From Austropuccinia psidii (lineage: Eukaryota; Basidiomycota; Pucciniomycetes; Pucciniales; Sphaerophragmiaceae): a stretch of 64,000 bases of DNA. Both the position numbers and the translations under genes were made by a program. The stretch spans positions 46,284,196 through 46,348,195 of the forward strand of contig JALGQZ010000003.1 of assembly GCA_023105745.1 (NCBI GenBank), in the 5' to 3' direction. Below the pieces are notes generated by a model. The model did not search any database. It saw nothing but the letters and a program-made list of their open reading frames with translations, and was not told the DNA's origin. Shown here in pieces: positions 1 to 10,400 of the stretch (position 1 is its first letter; the number at the start of each line of letters is the position of its first letter).

Positions 1-1355
1 ATGACCACCAATATCCACTGACAGGTGAGGAAGAAAAAGAGAAAGGGTGCTAATGACTGACTTAAGATTATCAGTATTAACTTTAATAAGGTAAAAGAAA
101 ATAAAGATAAAATAAATCCAATATATTGATTAACTGGGGAAAAAGTCCCCAGGTGATGAAAGGTGGCCGGTATATGTGAAAACTTGAAAGATTGATCCTG
201 GAAGGTGAATCAATTGACTGTATTGTCCGAATTGGGAAATACAGTTCTGGCCATCTTGAAATTTGAACTGTGTGATGGAATTCACACAGTGGAATGTGAA
301 ATGGCCCAATTGGGCCTAGGCCATACAGGTTGATTGAATGAGGCCTGTACGGATGAATTGAGTTGTCCAAGGAGTATTGAAATACTTGATGCCTTTACAA
401 CTGATTGAATTGATGTAATACCTCTTGAGAATTGCCCCTTTTGAATAATTCTGAATAATGTACCAACCCAACTCCTACAGATACAGGTGGTTGGGATCCT
501 TGAAGAGTCTTCTGATTGCCGCCATAACTTGTCAGACTGATGAGTTGAATAATCCTCCTTTGAAATGGGAGTTGGATTTTGAGACCTTGATATGGAAAGA
601 TGGAAATGGGTCCTGAAAACGTCACCATTGGATTGCTGAGCAAAATGGTGCATAATGGTATATAATACCATACATGCACCACGCCTGCAACCTCAAGTAC
701 GGATGGCATGAAGGAATGGAAAGAATTCCCCGTAAGTTGAGGGGAAGGCTGACTGCGCTAATCTGGTGCCTGCCAGAGGCCATGGCTGGGATATTGGTCC
801 ATGGTGGTCCATGGCGAAAAAAGGGTCCTACGGGATTTATGGCCAATTTTGGGTCCAAGGAATTGGTGACAAAAAGTGGCTCAGGTGGACCCAATTGTGG
901 TTTGGGGGCTGCCCCCTTTTGGTCACATTGGATTAGGCCAAAAGGGGCCTAATTGGCCTATGGACCGTACAGACCATAGAAGCTGTAGGGGGCCTAAATG
1001 GCCCCAAAAGGCCATTTAGGCCAGAACCCCACTAATGAAAGGGGCTGGCCAGAAACCAATGGTGATGGCTAGGGAGCCTGGAGGCCCCTAGAAGACAAAA
1101 GGACCCCCACGCCCAAAATCAAAGATGAAGGCCTGGGGGTTGGTGAGGTGGAAATTGGCCAAGAAGGCCAATGAAGGCAGGATATGGCCTGAGGCCATCA
1201 ATGGCCATTGGAATGGGTTATGGCATAAGAGCAATAGAACACCCAAGGGGGCTAATTGGCCATAAATGATATGACGTGCCCAATTGGCCCCAACTTGGCT
1301 CCAGGCTGGATTGCCGCAACCATCAAGGAGGAGGGTCAAACTCGTGGTTGTGACA
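1..1355 (-). repeat. 3' LTR of element C (left end outside the window)
   Basis: This stretch matches 18355-19673 closely, so it is the second LTR of the minus-strand element whose 5' LTR is 18113-19673. Position 1 corresponds to about LTR base 243, so roughly 240 bases lie outside the window. It ends in TGTGACA at 1349-1355 and is followed by a polypurine tract on the element's sense strand. The block 760-1330 is rich in GGCC, GGTCC and CCGTA-type motifs, unlike the AT-rich surroundings. Small indels against the 5' copy show that C is not young. The outer target duplication cannot be checked. Confidence 0.88.
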
Positions 1356-1366
1356 GTACCCCCCTA
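1356..1366 (-). other. polypurine tract of element C
   Basis: On the sense (minus) strand this reads TAGGGGGGTAC directly before the 3' LTR. That is the expected place and composition for the plus-strand primer of an LTR retrotransposon. Confidence 0.75.
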
Positions 1367-1750
1367 CCTTGAATGGTGAGCTCCTGAGCACCAAGATAAG
1401 GTAGAAGCCTGTTGAGGCTGTTGAGACGGATTGGACAGAGGGACTCCAGAGATATTTGAATATTGCAAAGAAAATTTGAACTGATAATAATGTTGGCATA
1501 TGAATTGAGGCTGACGTAGTCTTCTCTTGACATTTGGCTTTGAAAGTGTTGAAGGATTGAATTTGACGTAGAATTTTTGCATAAAGATTATAATAAAAGA
1601 AATTTAAAGAAAAAGAAGAAATAAAGATAAAGAAACAGATATAATGAAAGGAAAAGAAAAATGAATTTTTAGGGGGAGTCCAAATCATCACGGATTTTGA
1701 TGGTTGATTTGAAGGTGGCCAGGGACCTGGATAAAAGAATTTGATGCCAG

Positions 1751-1865
1751 GTGCTCACAGAGTGGCCAAGGTAATGTTTTGAAAAGATTGTAGACCCCTC
1801 AGGGAAGTGCACACCAGGAGAGGAACTTACCTTTAGTAGTTGCCACTCCCGCCAGTGCCATAAAT
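1751..1865 (-). repeat. direct repeat of about 115 bp, distal copy in element C
   Basis: This copy is homologous to 2017-2134 and to 6969-7078 and 7333-7453 in element B. Shared landmarks on the plus strand are CTCACAGAGTGGCCAAGG at one end and a CACCATAA-like end. On the sense strand this copy contains AAAGGTAAGTTCC, a strong 5' splice-site match. Confidence 0.8.
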
Positions 1866-2016
1866 AAGAATATAAATTTGATAAAGGAATGTATTGAATT
1901 GGAAAACTTGGAAAGGAAAATAAAAGTGAAATGGTCCATTTGCCCAAGTGAAAAATGGCCATGATTTGGAATTGATGTTGAAAGCCAGGCCAACAAATCT
2001 GTGTCCAAATTGTAAA

Positions 2017-2134
2017 GTGCTCACAGAGTGGCCAAGGTGATGCTTACAACAAAGAAGAGTAGAATACCCCTAAAGGTGCATACCAGGAGTGGGACTTACT
2101 TTTGGTAATTTCTCTCCCCACCAAGCACCATAAA
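2017..2134 (-). repeat. direct repeat of about 115 bp, proximal copy in element C
   Basis: Second copy of the repeat, ending three bases before the pol stop codon at 2138. The sense strand keeps a GTAAGT core. The matching copy in B sits in the same place, right after pol. Confidence 0.8.
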
Positions 2135-2137
2135 AGA

Positions 2138-3699
2138 TCAAGCTTTTGAAGAATTGGGTCCTGGCTTGTCAGGATACAAAGAATGGAAATCTTTGACAAG
2201 ATCAGGACAATTCTTGAGGTTTTCGGCTGGTTCCCAAGTGGATCTTTCTGAGTTTCTACTGAAACCTTTCCATTCCACCAGATACCCTAACTTTCCCCTC
2301 TTGAGCTTTGAATCCAGTACTTGAGAGACTTTCCATTCCTCTTCTTTGTCAATGGTAATTGGAGGAGGAGGCTCTTGATGGCGATTTGGGATTGTTGACG
2401 TCTTGACTGGTTCCAGAAGGGAAATATGGAAGACTGGGTGGATGGATTTCCATTGAGATGGAAGCTTGAGGTGGTAAGAATGAGTACTGACTTTATTCAA
2501 GATTGGGAAAGGACCCAACCATCTTTCGGACAGTTTTTTGGTGGGTCTGGTTGATCTGATGTTCTTGGAGGAAAGCCATACCATGTCACCAGGATTGAAA
2601 ACAGGTGTACTTTCTCTACCTTTATCTGCATAACTCTTAAACCTGTTTATGGCAACTTCAAGTTCTCTCTTGACATCTTGCTGTACTGATTGGATTTTTG
2701 TTGATAACTTTCCAGCAGGGGTATCTTGAGTAATGTGAACTGAGTCAAAATGTGGATCTCTTCCATAAACAGTGAAAAACAGTGATTGTTTTGTTGAAGA
2801 GTGGTCAGAGTTATTGTAGGCAAATTCAGCCAGAGGGAGCCAGGTGTTCCAATCATCTTGATGATAACTGACATACATCCGAAGGTACTGTTCTAGTATC
2901 TGATTTACCCTCTCTGTCTGTCCATCAGTTTCTGGATGGTAAGCAGTTGACAGATCTCTTGAAATCTTGAGCTGCTGACAAAGATTGGTCCAAAAGGAAG
3001 AAACAAAAAGAGAACCTCTATCACTAACAATGCTTAAAGGAAGGCCATGCTTTGAGAAAATATTCTTGATGAATAAATGGGCCAAATCTAGTGAAGTGAT
3101 TGAAAACATTTTTGGAATAAAAACCGCCATTTTTGAGAATCTGTACACTATGACCAGGATTGAATAAAAGGAATTGGACAGCGGCAGTTGAGTGATGAAG
3201 TCCATTGAAAGACACACCCAAGGACCATTTGGAATTGGAAGAGGTTTGAGGAATCCAAACTTCTTATGATGAATATTCTTGTTTCTTGAGCACTGTTGAC
3301 AGGATGAAACATAATCCTTGATAAATTGAGTCATTCCGGACCAGTGGAAATCCCGCTTGACAAGTTTGAGAGTCTTCTCTTGGCCAGGGTGGCCAGCTAG
3401 AGGAGAATCGTGACGCTTTTGAAGAATACTAAGTTGAATTGTGGAGTCATTTGGGACTACCACCCAATCTTTGAAGAGAAGAAGTTGGGAAGAGGAATCA
3501 AGATAATAATCTTGGACAGATTTACCTTTACCCAAATCTTCAAGGATACTTCTGTACTGAGGATCTTGCCATAATTTCTTCTGGATTGAATCAATCAGAT
3601 TTGAAGAAGATTCCACCTTGACTGCAAAATATTTTGAGGGTTGAACTTCATCTTGCTTAATGATTTGTTGAAAATTCATTGGATTCTTGCTGATGAAGT
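2138..3699 (-). pseudogene. pol: pol of element C, 3' part: integrase and chromodomain
   Basis: This is the C-terminal part of a Ty3/gypsy polyprotein, cut off at its 5' end by the insertion of element B. Reading is open from the junction at 3699. In order it has the integrase zinc-binding segment (HDSPLAGHPG ... CQQC), the catalytic core with MDFITQLP, SDRGSLF and DGQTERVN, a GPF motif (RWLGPFPIL), and a C-terminal chromodomain (LDSKLKRGKLGYLVEWKGF ... WEP). The rest of the polyprotein continues at 13934-16105. The aspartate seen in B at VDRFSKM is Y here (VYRFSKM). Chromodomain integrases are known to direct insertion to marked chromatin. With nonsense changes elsewhere in C, no functional product is expected. 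Confidence 0.9.
3695..3699. other. target site duplication GAAGT, left of element B
   Basis: GAAGT here is repeated at 13934-13938, on the other side of element B. The two flanks together restore one continuous pol reading frame of element C. Five bases is the usual duplication size for Ty3/gypsy integrases. Confidence 0.92.
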
Positions 3700-4443
3700 T
3701 GTCACAGGGGCTCTTCGAAGTGAAGAGGGCCTGGCACTCACTTATGGAGGGCTCAAAGATAAGATAAAAGGGGATACACTTAAGAGTGTTAAAGATAAAT
3801 TGCTAAAGAATAAATATAAGAAAAGCAGCAACAAAAGATAAGAGTAAAAGAATAGAAGAGCCAACCACAAACAAGTCCAAGTCCACTGTTTCAACCTGTC
3901 AGAATGGAAAGAGAAGGGTTAATAAGGATATGGCCACCCAACTCATACTGTACAGGAAAAGAGAGAAATGCAAAGACTAACTTAAGATTAAATAATTATA
4001 ATACCCAAAATAAGGATAAGAGTAATTATAAAATAATAAATAAACTAAATTAATTAACTGGGGAAAAGTCCCCAGGGGGGAGAAAGAGGGGCTGGTATAT
4101 GTGAGAATCACCAGCCCTGATCCAGAGAAGAATTTTCATGAGAATAATTGATTGTTGAATTGAGTCTGGCCAATACAGGCCCTGTACAGCTGTACAGAAC
4201 CTGTACAAGAGGTGTGGTGTATTTGAGTGATCATACAGTTTCATACTGGTGTATTGAAACTGTATTGGGTGAATCCATCCTGTACAAGTATTGACAGGCT
4301 GTATTGATGTACCAAACTGTATGCATGTTTCAGAATGAAGATGGCTGAAACTGACTGCTGATGCAGATACTGGATTTGCTGATTTGAGGTGTTTGAGTGG
4401 GTGTATGAATGAATACCCTTACCCCTGATGGATGGTTGTTACA
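3700..4443 (-). repeat. 3' LTR of element B
   Basis: 744 bp, bounded by TGTCACAG and GTTGTTACA on the plus strand. It matches 13175-13933 except for two visible substitutions (near 4179 and 4341) and a 15-bp deletion between ACTC direct repeats near 3740. It contains the promoter-proximal palindrome at 4058-4075. Confidence 0.93.
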
Positions 4444-4456
4444 GTATCCCCCTCTT
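4444..4456 (-). other. polypurine tract of element B
   Basis: Sense strand AAGAGGGGGATAC abuts the 3' LTR. The identical tract is present in D at 62628-62640. Confidence 0.8.
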
Positions 4457-5429
4457 GAAACTGGTGGGCTCCTGAACACCATAATACCCTGCCACTGTTG
4501 AGTGGCATCTCAATATCCCCACATTTTTTTCAAAAAATTTCTTCTTTTAATTTTCTTTCCTCTTGACCATTATCCTGAAAATCCTTCATTCCTTCTTCCC
4601 TGCCAAATTCAATTGATTCCCCCTTTTTCCAAGCTTGAGTGAGTATTCCTCCAGAATATGCCATTCTTTTTCTTTTGATTCAATCAGCCATGCCTTGGGA
4701 TGTGGCCTTGGGATATATCCCAGAATAAAGGCAATTGAGCACTTGTGCTCAGAAATTGGGGCCCAATGAGTATATGACTTGTACTCATTGGCCCAGGCTT
4801 AATCCAATGAATGAGTGAAACTTTCCTCCAAGGGGTCTTGTCCCCATCATCCAAGGAATTGGCCTCAGACAGCCCTCCAAGTGGGTTTTGGGCTGTGGCC
4901 TCCATCCTGAGTGATCTTGATGAAATTTGCTTTTTATGGCCTTTTAGGCCTTTTTGGGTGCTCTGGTGAAAAACCTTGATATATTGATTTTTGGCCTTTT
5001 TTGGCCCTTTTGAGTCTTTGGGATCCTACGGTCCGCGGTCCGTGGGCCATGGGCCGTACGCCGCGGTCCGCGGTCCATGGGGGCTATTGGAGGCCCCCAG
5101 GACCAAAATGGAGCCCCTGGGCCCAAATTTGCTGGGGACCCAGGGTGACCAAGGGGTCCAGAAATGGCCCTGACCCATTTTTTACCCTACATGGCCTGGA
5201 CCCATTGATGGGGTCCAGGACCATCAAGATCCTGGCCTCCCCAAAGTTGCAGGGGAGGCCCTGGGTGATGAGTTCAGCCCCAAAGGGGTATGAACCTTCA
5301 CCTTAGAGGCTTTGAGGGGGGGCATAATTGAGTTATGGCCCCATTTCCTTGAGTCAAGTTCTTTTTTTTCTTGATATGGAGTGGATTGATTCTGACGTCT
5401 TGAATCTTCTGCTTGCATATTCTTCAGTT
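4457..5429 (+). promoter_or_regulatory. upstream region of the antisense gene in element B
   Basis: About 970 bp between the polypurine tract and the first conserved ATG of the plus-strand gene. The first third is homologous to the same interval in D (62641-63530). A CpG-rich block at 5020-5090 carries CGGTCCGCGGTCC twice (5029-5041 and 5064-5076). It is followed by GGCC-rich sequence and a T-rich stretch near 5360. Its place makes it the likely promoter and 5' leader. Short open frames in it are composition artefacts. No transcription start can be fixed from sequence alone. Confidence 0.45.
5029..5076. repeat. duplicated CpG-rich motif CGGTCCGCGGTCC
   Basis: Two exact 13-bp copies 35 bp apart in a window that is otherwise poor in CpG. 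The corresponding place in D (about 63165-63215) keeps only a shortened, CpG-poor version. Confidence 0.6.
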
Positions 5430-6670
5430 ATGAGTTCCAAACTGACTGAGCTCACTGAATCTTCCCCTTCTGCACCGCCACCGTCTATTCTTCATGGTTC
5501 TGGCGTCTTCAGTCGATTGTCTTCTCCTTCTATGGCGTCTTCTGGCCATTTTGACCCCTCCCAAACATATGATGGGTTCAGAGCAGTTGAAGTCCTTGAT
5601 CCTGCCTGTACTGAGTGTTTGGCCAGGGGTAAGGATTGCTTTCAACATTACAATCCTCGATCGTCAAAATGCCATTTCTGCTTTATTGGGAAGAAGCCAT
5701 GCCGCCGTACCGGATCAACTTTGTCCCGGGTCAAGAGACACTTGTGGAGTAGGAAGGATGGGCCTTATGGGCAGGAATTCCCCCTTCTTGAGGAGCCTAC
5801 CCCTGATGCCACTTCTGGATTTTCTCAGTGTAAGTGATTTGCATATTTTGATTGAATTGGTGCTGATATCTTGATGTAGTGACTGGTTCCAGGCAGAGGG
5901 ATGTGGCCAGATGGACTAATGTTGGAGGGTCCATTCCAATTGGTGGTAGGCCCATCCACTACAGCTCAGAAATTCCAATTTCAAGGACCAATGCTGATGG
6001 AGTGGTGAAAGTAATGAAGAAGCTAAGAAGAATTGTTGATTTCCCATCAGATCCAGATGCTGAAGGAAGTGATGAGTTGGATGGTGAAGAAGTTCAAGTT
6101 ATTCCCCATTCAAGTGGCCATCCATCCAGCAATTCCTCCTCTCAACCTCTTGCCAACACCAGATTCCAAAGTCAAGTCATTCCCAGTACTCCAAGAACCT
6201 TTCAACCAATGCTTGCCTCTATTCCTACGACCCTTCCTCCTCCTTCACCAACTACTTCCCATACCACCAGGCCTGCCTTGATTCCAGCAGTAAGACCATC
6301 ACCAGTTCAACAGCCTAGAAACTCACCCATAACCACCTCCCGTCAACTCCAACCTGTGGCCAGCTCCAGCAGAAGAAGAGATGGATTATCCCCTTTGCCG
6401 TTTCCTGCCGCCCAAGTCTTCCAAAGAAGAGAACATTGGCCTATCCGGGTTACCAGAGAAGATCCCAACGCGGCTAGTGAAAATCAAGATGCTGTGGCCA
6501 GATTGTTCAGGAGGGTTGATAGAAATAGCAGAGAGGTGATTATGTATGCCAATGACAGGACTATTCCAGGTACTGCTTCTGAAGAGATGGCTGCAAAATT
6601 TGCCTGGTATGAGGATGAGTTGATAAATGACTTCCAGAGAACTTTTGATGACTTGGGTAGAGATAACTAG
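5430..6670 (+). CDS. antisense spliced gene of element B, Zn2Cys6-like protein
   Basis: Two exons, 5430-5829 and 5880-6670, separated by a 50-nt GT-AG intron, give about 396 residues. I chose the ATG at 5430 because MSSKLTEL is conserved in the D copy (63539); an upstream in-frame ATG exists at 5328. Residues 60-91 hold six cysteines spaced C-x2-C-x6-C-x10-C-x2-C-x6-C (ACTECLARGKDC ... KCHFCFIGKKPC). This is exactly the Zn2Cys6 binuclear cluster pattern of fungal Gal4-type transcription factors. A P/S/Q-rich linker follows, then a conserved charged, probably helical C-terminus (about 310-396). The gene runs opposite to gag-pol and tail-to-tail with pol. I recognise it as abundant in myrtle rust but know no function. 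DNA binding is inferred from cysteine spacing alone. Confidence 0.8.
5830..5879 (+). other. intron of the antisense gene
   Basis: Donor GTAAGT, branch-point-like GCTGAT about 20 nt before the end, acceptor TAG. Joining T at 5829 to TG at 5880 keeps the frame and gives ...SGFSQ-L-TGSRQRDV. D has a 50-nt intron in the same place (63939-63988). Confidence 0.8.
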
Positions 6671-6968
6671 TTTCCTTTTCCTTGTTTGTGTTTGGTTTGG
6701 CTTCTATCCCCACTCTTATAAATACTAAAAAATAAAAATAAAAAAGATAATGGAACCTCCCAATACATGATTTGGGGAGGGGATGCTGCTGCTTTAAAGA
6801 AATAAAAGAAAGAAAATTATACAAGTAAAGAAAGAAAGAAAAATAATAAGAGAAAATGAGAGTAAAGAAAGAAATAAAGAAAAATCCTGATGGTTGGTCC
6901 TTTTTGTGGTGAGTTGCTTGATTCTGGCCAAAAAAAAGTGTCTGAAAAGTGAAAACCAAGCATTTTGA

Positions 6969-7078
6969 TGCTCACAGAGTGGCCAAGGTGATGTTTTACA
7001 AGAAGTAGAACCCTCAGGGATGCATACCAGGAGATGGAACTTACTTTCATAACTTCCACTCCCCACCAAGCACCATAA
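6969..7078 (-). repeat. direct repeat, distal copy in element B
   Basis: Homologous to 7333-7453 and to the two copies in C. The sense strand reads GAAAGTAAGTTCC in the middle. Confidence 0.8.
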
Positions 7079-7332
7079 GACTGAAATAAATTGCCATAAA
7101 TGCCTTCTGAAATGATTTGCCATAAATGACTACTGAAATGAATTGCCGTAAATGACTTGAAGTAATGAATGTCTTGAATCATGATGATTGGCATAAAATG
7201 AAATGATAATAAAGAAAGAAAATAAAACATAAAGAAAGAAAATGAAAGAAAATATTTGGCCATATCTTGATAAGGTCCAAATGGAGGGTATTGATGTTGT
7301 ATGCTTCCTGAACCTGTCCAAAGAATTGACAA

Positions 7333-7453
7333 GTGCTCACAAAGTGGCCAAGGTGATGCTTACAACAACATATGGGTAGAATACCCCCTTAAAGGTGCAT
7401 GCCAGGAGAGGAACTTACTTTCATAACTTCTTCTCCCCACCAAGCACCATAAA
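7333..7453 (-). repeat. direct repeat, proximal copy in element B
   Basis: Starts, in sense direction, one base after the pol stop codon and is about 364 bp from its partner. It keeps the same GTAAGT core. Confidence 0.8.
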
Positions 7454-7454
7454 A

Positions 7455-10400
7455 TCAAACTCTTGAGGTATTTGGACCAGGCTTGTCTGGATACAATGAG
7501 TGGAAATCCTTGACAAGGTCTGGTGAGTTGGTAAGGTTGGAAGCTGGTTCCCAAGTGGCTCTTTCTGGGTCTTCACTGAATCCTTTCCACTCTACAAGAT
7601 ACCATAAATTACCTCTTTTGAGTTTTGAGTCCAGAACCTGAGCCACTTCCCATTCTTCTTGCTCTTCCACTAAAACTGGTGGTGGCGGCAATTGATGACG
7701 ATTTGGGATAGTTGAATGCTTGACTGGTTCTAATAAGGACACATGGAATACAGGGTGAACTGTCTTCCATTGCTGAGGCAACTTGAGGTGATATGCATGG
7801 CTGCCAATCTTCTTAAGAACTTCAAAGGGTCCCAACCATCTTTCTGATAATTTCTTGGTGGGTCTTGTTGTCTTGATGTTCTTGGAAGCTAGCCATACTT
7901 TGTCCCCAGGTTGGAAATCAGGTGGAATTGCCCTATTTCTATCTGCATACTTCTTGAATCTCCTTATTGCTGACTCTAATTCTTCTTTGACAACTTGCTG
8001 TACTGATTGGAGTTTTGTTGATAACTTTCCAGCCGGTGAGTCTTGAGAAATATGGATTGAGTCAAAGCTGGGATTTCTTCCATAAATGGTGAAAAAAGGT
8101 GATTGCTTGGTTGATGAATGTTCTGCATTATTATAGGCAAATTCAGCCAGAGGGAGCCAGGTGTACCAGTCATCTTGATGATAGCTGACATACATCCGAA
8201 GGTACTGTTCTAGTATCTGATTTACCCTCTCTGTCTGTCCATCTGTTTCAGGGTGAAAGGCAGTTGAAAGATCTCTTGATATCTTGAGCTGCTGACACAA
8301 TTGAGTCCAGAATGATGAAACAAATAAGGATCCTCTATCACTGACAATACTGACTGGGAGTCCATGCTTGGAAAATACATGGCTAATGAATATTTGAGCT
8401 AAATCCAGAGCAGTGATTGTGCCATAAGTTGGAATGAAGATTGCCATTTTTGAGAATCTGTCCACAACTACTAAAATTGAATCAAAGTTGTTGGACAGTG
8501 GCAATTGAGTGATAAAGTCCATTGATAATGAATTCCAAGGACCAGATGGAATTGAAAGAGGCTTGAGTAATCCAAACTTCTTGTGATGGATGTTCTTGTT
8601 TCTTGAACATTGCTGACATGAGGACACATAGTCCTTGATGAATTGATTCATGCCAGCCCAATAAAAATCCCTCTTGATGAGCTTGAGGGTCTTCTCCTGG
8701 CCAGGATGGCCAGCCAATGGTGAGTCATGACGCTTTTGAAGAATATTGAGTTGAAGTTCTTCATTGCTTGGGATTACCACTCTATCTTTGAATAATAATA
8801 ACTTGGCTTGAGGTTCAAGAGAATAATCTGGAACTGATTCACCTCTTGCTAGTTGCTTGAGTATTTCTTTATAGTCTTTGTCTTGCCATACTTCTTCTTG
8901 AATCTTGTCAACTAAATCTGAGAAAATTTCCACTTTGATTGAGAAGAATCTTGACTCTTGAATTCCATCTTGCTTAAGTACTTGATGAAAATTCTGAGGA
9001 TTCTTGCTGATGAAGTCCACCCCCCTCTCTGGGTACACGTCGTCCCGACGTGACAAGGCATCTGGTAAAGTGGCCAGCCTGCCTGGGCGGTAAGTGATAG
9101 TGAAATGAAATTCTGAGAGAAATTCGGCCCAACGGGCCTGACGACGAGTAAGAACTTTGGAAGACATGAAATATTGCAAGGAAGAGTGGTCTGTCAAGAC
9201 CTCAAAAGGATTGGAAAGAGAAAGAAGAAATGCTCTCCAGCGCTTGAGAGCCCAAACTATGCCAAGGAGTTCCTTGTCATGAATCTCATAGTTGAGCTCA
9301 GCTGGTAAGAGCTTGCGACTATCAAATGCAATGGGATGCTTTCCAGAGTCATTCACCTGACTCAGTACGGCGCCCAATGCATAATCAGAAGCATCAGTCT
9401 CTACTATAGTAGGTAGAGAAGGATTAAAATGAGATAAGATAGGAGCAGAGGTGAAAGCTTCTTTGAGTGCTTGAAACTGACTAAGAGCTTCCTCATTGAA
9501 GATGAAGGGAGAATCTTTTTTAAGGAGGGAAGTGAGAGAAGTGATTTTCTTAGAATAATTTTTAATGAAACGTCGATAAAAATTGGCAAAGCCAAGAAAA
9601 GATTGAAGAGCCTTGATGTTTCTGGGCTGAGGCCAATTGAGGATTTGCTGAACTTTTGAAGAATCCATCTTGAGGCCATCACTTGAAACAACATAGCCCA
9701 AGTATTCCACACTTGAGGCATGGAATACACACTTGGAGGCTTTGGCAAACAGATTATTGTCCCTCAGTCTTTGGAGGACAGAGGCCACATGTTTGACATG
9801 TTCCTCCTCAGAACTGGAAAAGACCATAATATCATCTAGATAAACCACAACAAACACATCCAAAAAATCTGCAAAGATATCATTTACTAGATTTTGGAAA
9901 GAAGCAGGAGCATTGGTCAAACCAAATGGCATGACCAAATACTCATAACTGCCATATTTGGTTCTAAAGGCAGTTAAGTGCTCATCCCCCTCTTTGATTC
10001 TCAGAAGGTTATATGCACCACACAAATCTATCTTGGAGAAGATAGTGGAACCGTTGAATACGGTAAGGAGCTGGTTCATAGGAGGAACAGGGTATCTGTT
10101 CTTCCTAGTGACAGCATTGAGTTTGCGGTAGTCAACACACAAACGAAGACCTCCATCCTTTTTCTTGACAAAAAGGACAGGTGCTCCTGTTGAAGAGGAG
10201 CTTGGTCTAATGAAACCTTTCTCTACATTCTCTGAAATGTAGGCCCGCAGTGTTTCTGACTCTTGATTTGATAATGAGTAGATAACACCAATTGGAGGTA
10301 GAAGACCCTCCAATTCGATATGGTGATCACAGGCGCGGTGTGGAGGGAGTTTCTCTGCTTTCACCTTGGAGAATACATCCAAATATTGGTGATAAGCAGG

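Larger units (their letters stand above)
1367..2137 (-). other. 3' untranslated internal region of element C
   Basis: This noncoding stretch lies between the pol stop and the polypurine tract. The piece next to the tract (GGTGAGCTCCTGAGCACCA, plus strand) is homologous to the same place in elements B and D. Unlike B, it has no antisense gene; the region is only about 0.8 kb long. It holds two copies of a direct repeat of about 115 bp, listed separately. I see no credible open reading frame. Confidence 0.7.
6671..7454. other. convergent intergenic region of element B (3' ends of the antisense gene and pol)
   Basis: Noncoding stretch between the stop of the plus-strand gene (6670) and the stop of the minus-strand pol (7455). 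It contains an A-rich patch near 6725-6760 that could serve polyadenylation of the antisense mRNA, a purine-rich stretch at 6800-6890, and two direct repeats. Small frames on the minus strand look like chance. Confidence 0.55.

Noticed and set aside
4991..5306. Short GC-rich open frames in the antisense upstream region
   Set aside because: Pro/Gly/Arg-rich composition artefacts; not conserved in D.
5328..5429. Earlier ATG (5328) as the start of the antisense gene
   Set aside because: The extension is not conserved in D, where the corresponding sequence differs; MSSKL at 5430 is the first shared start. An upstream noncoding exon remains possible.
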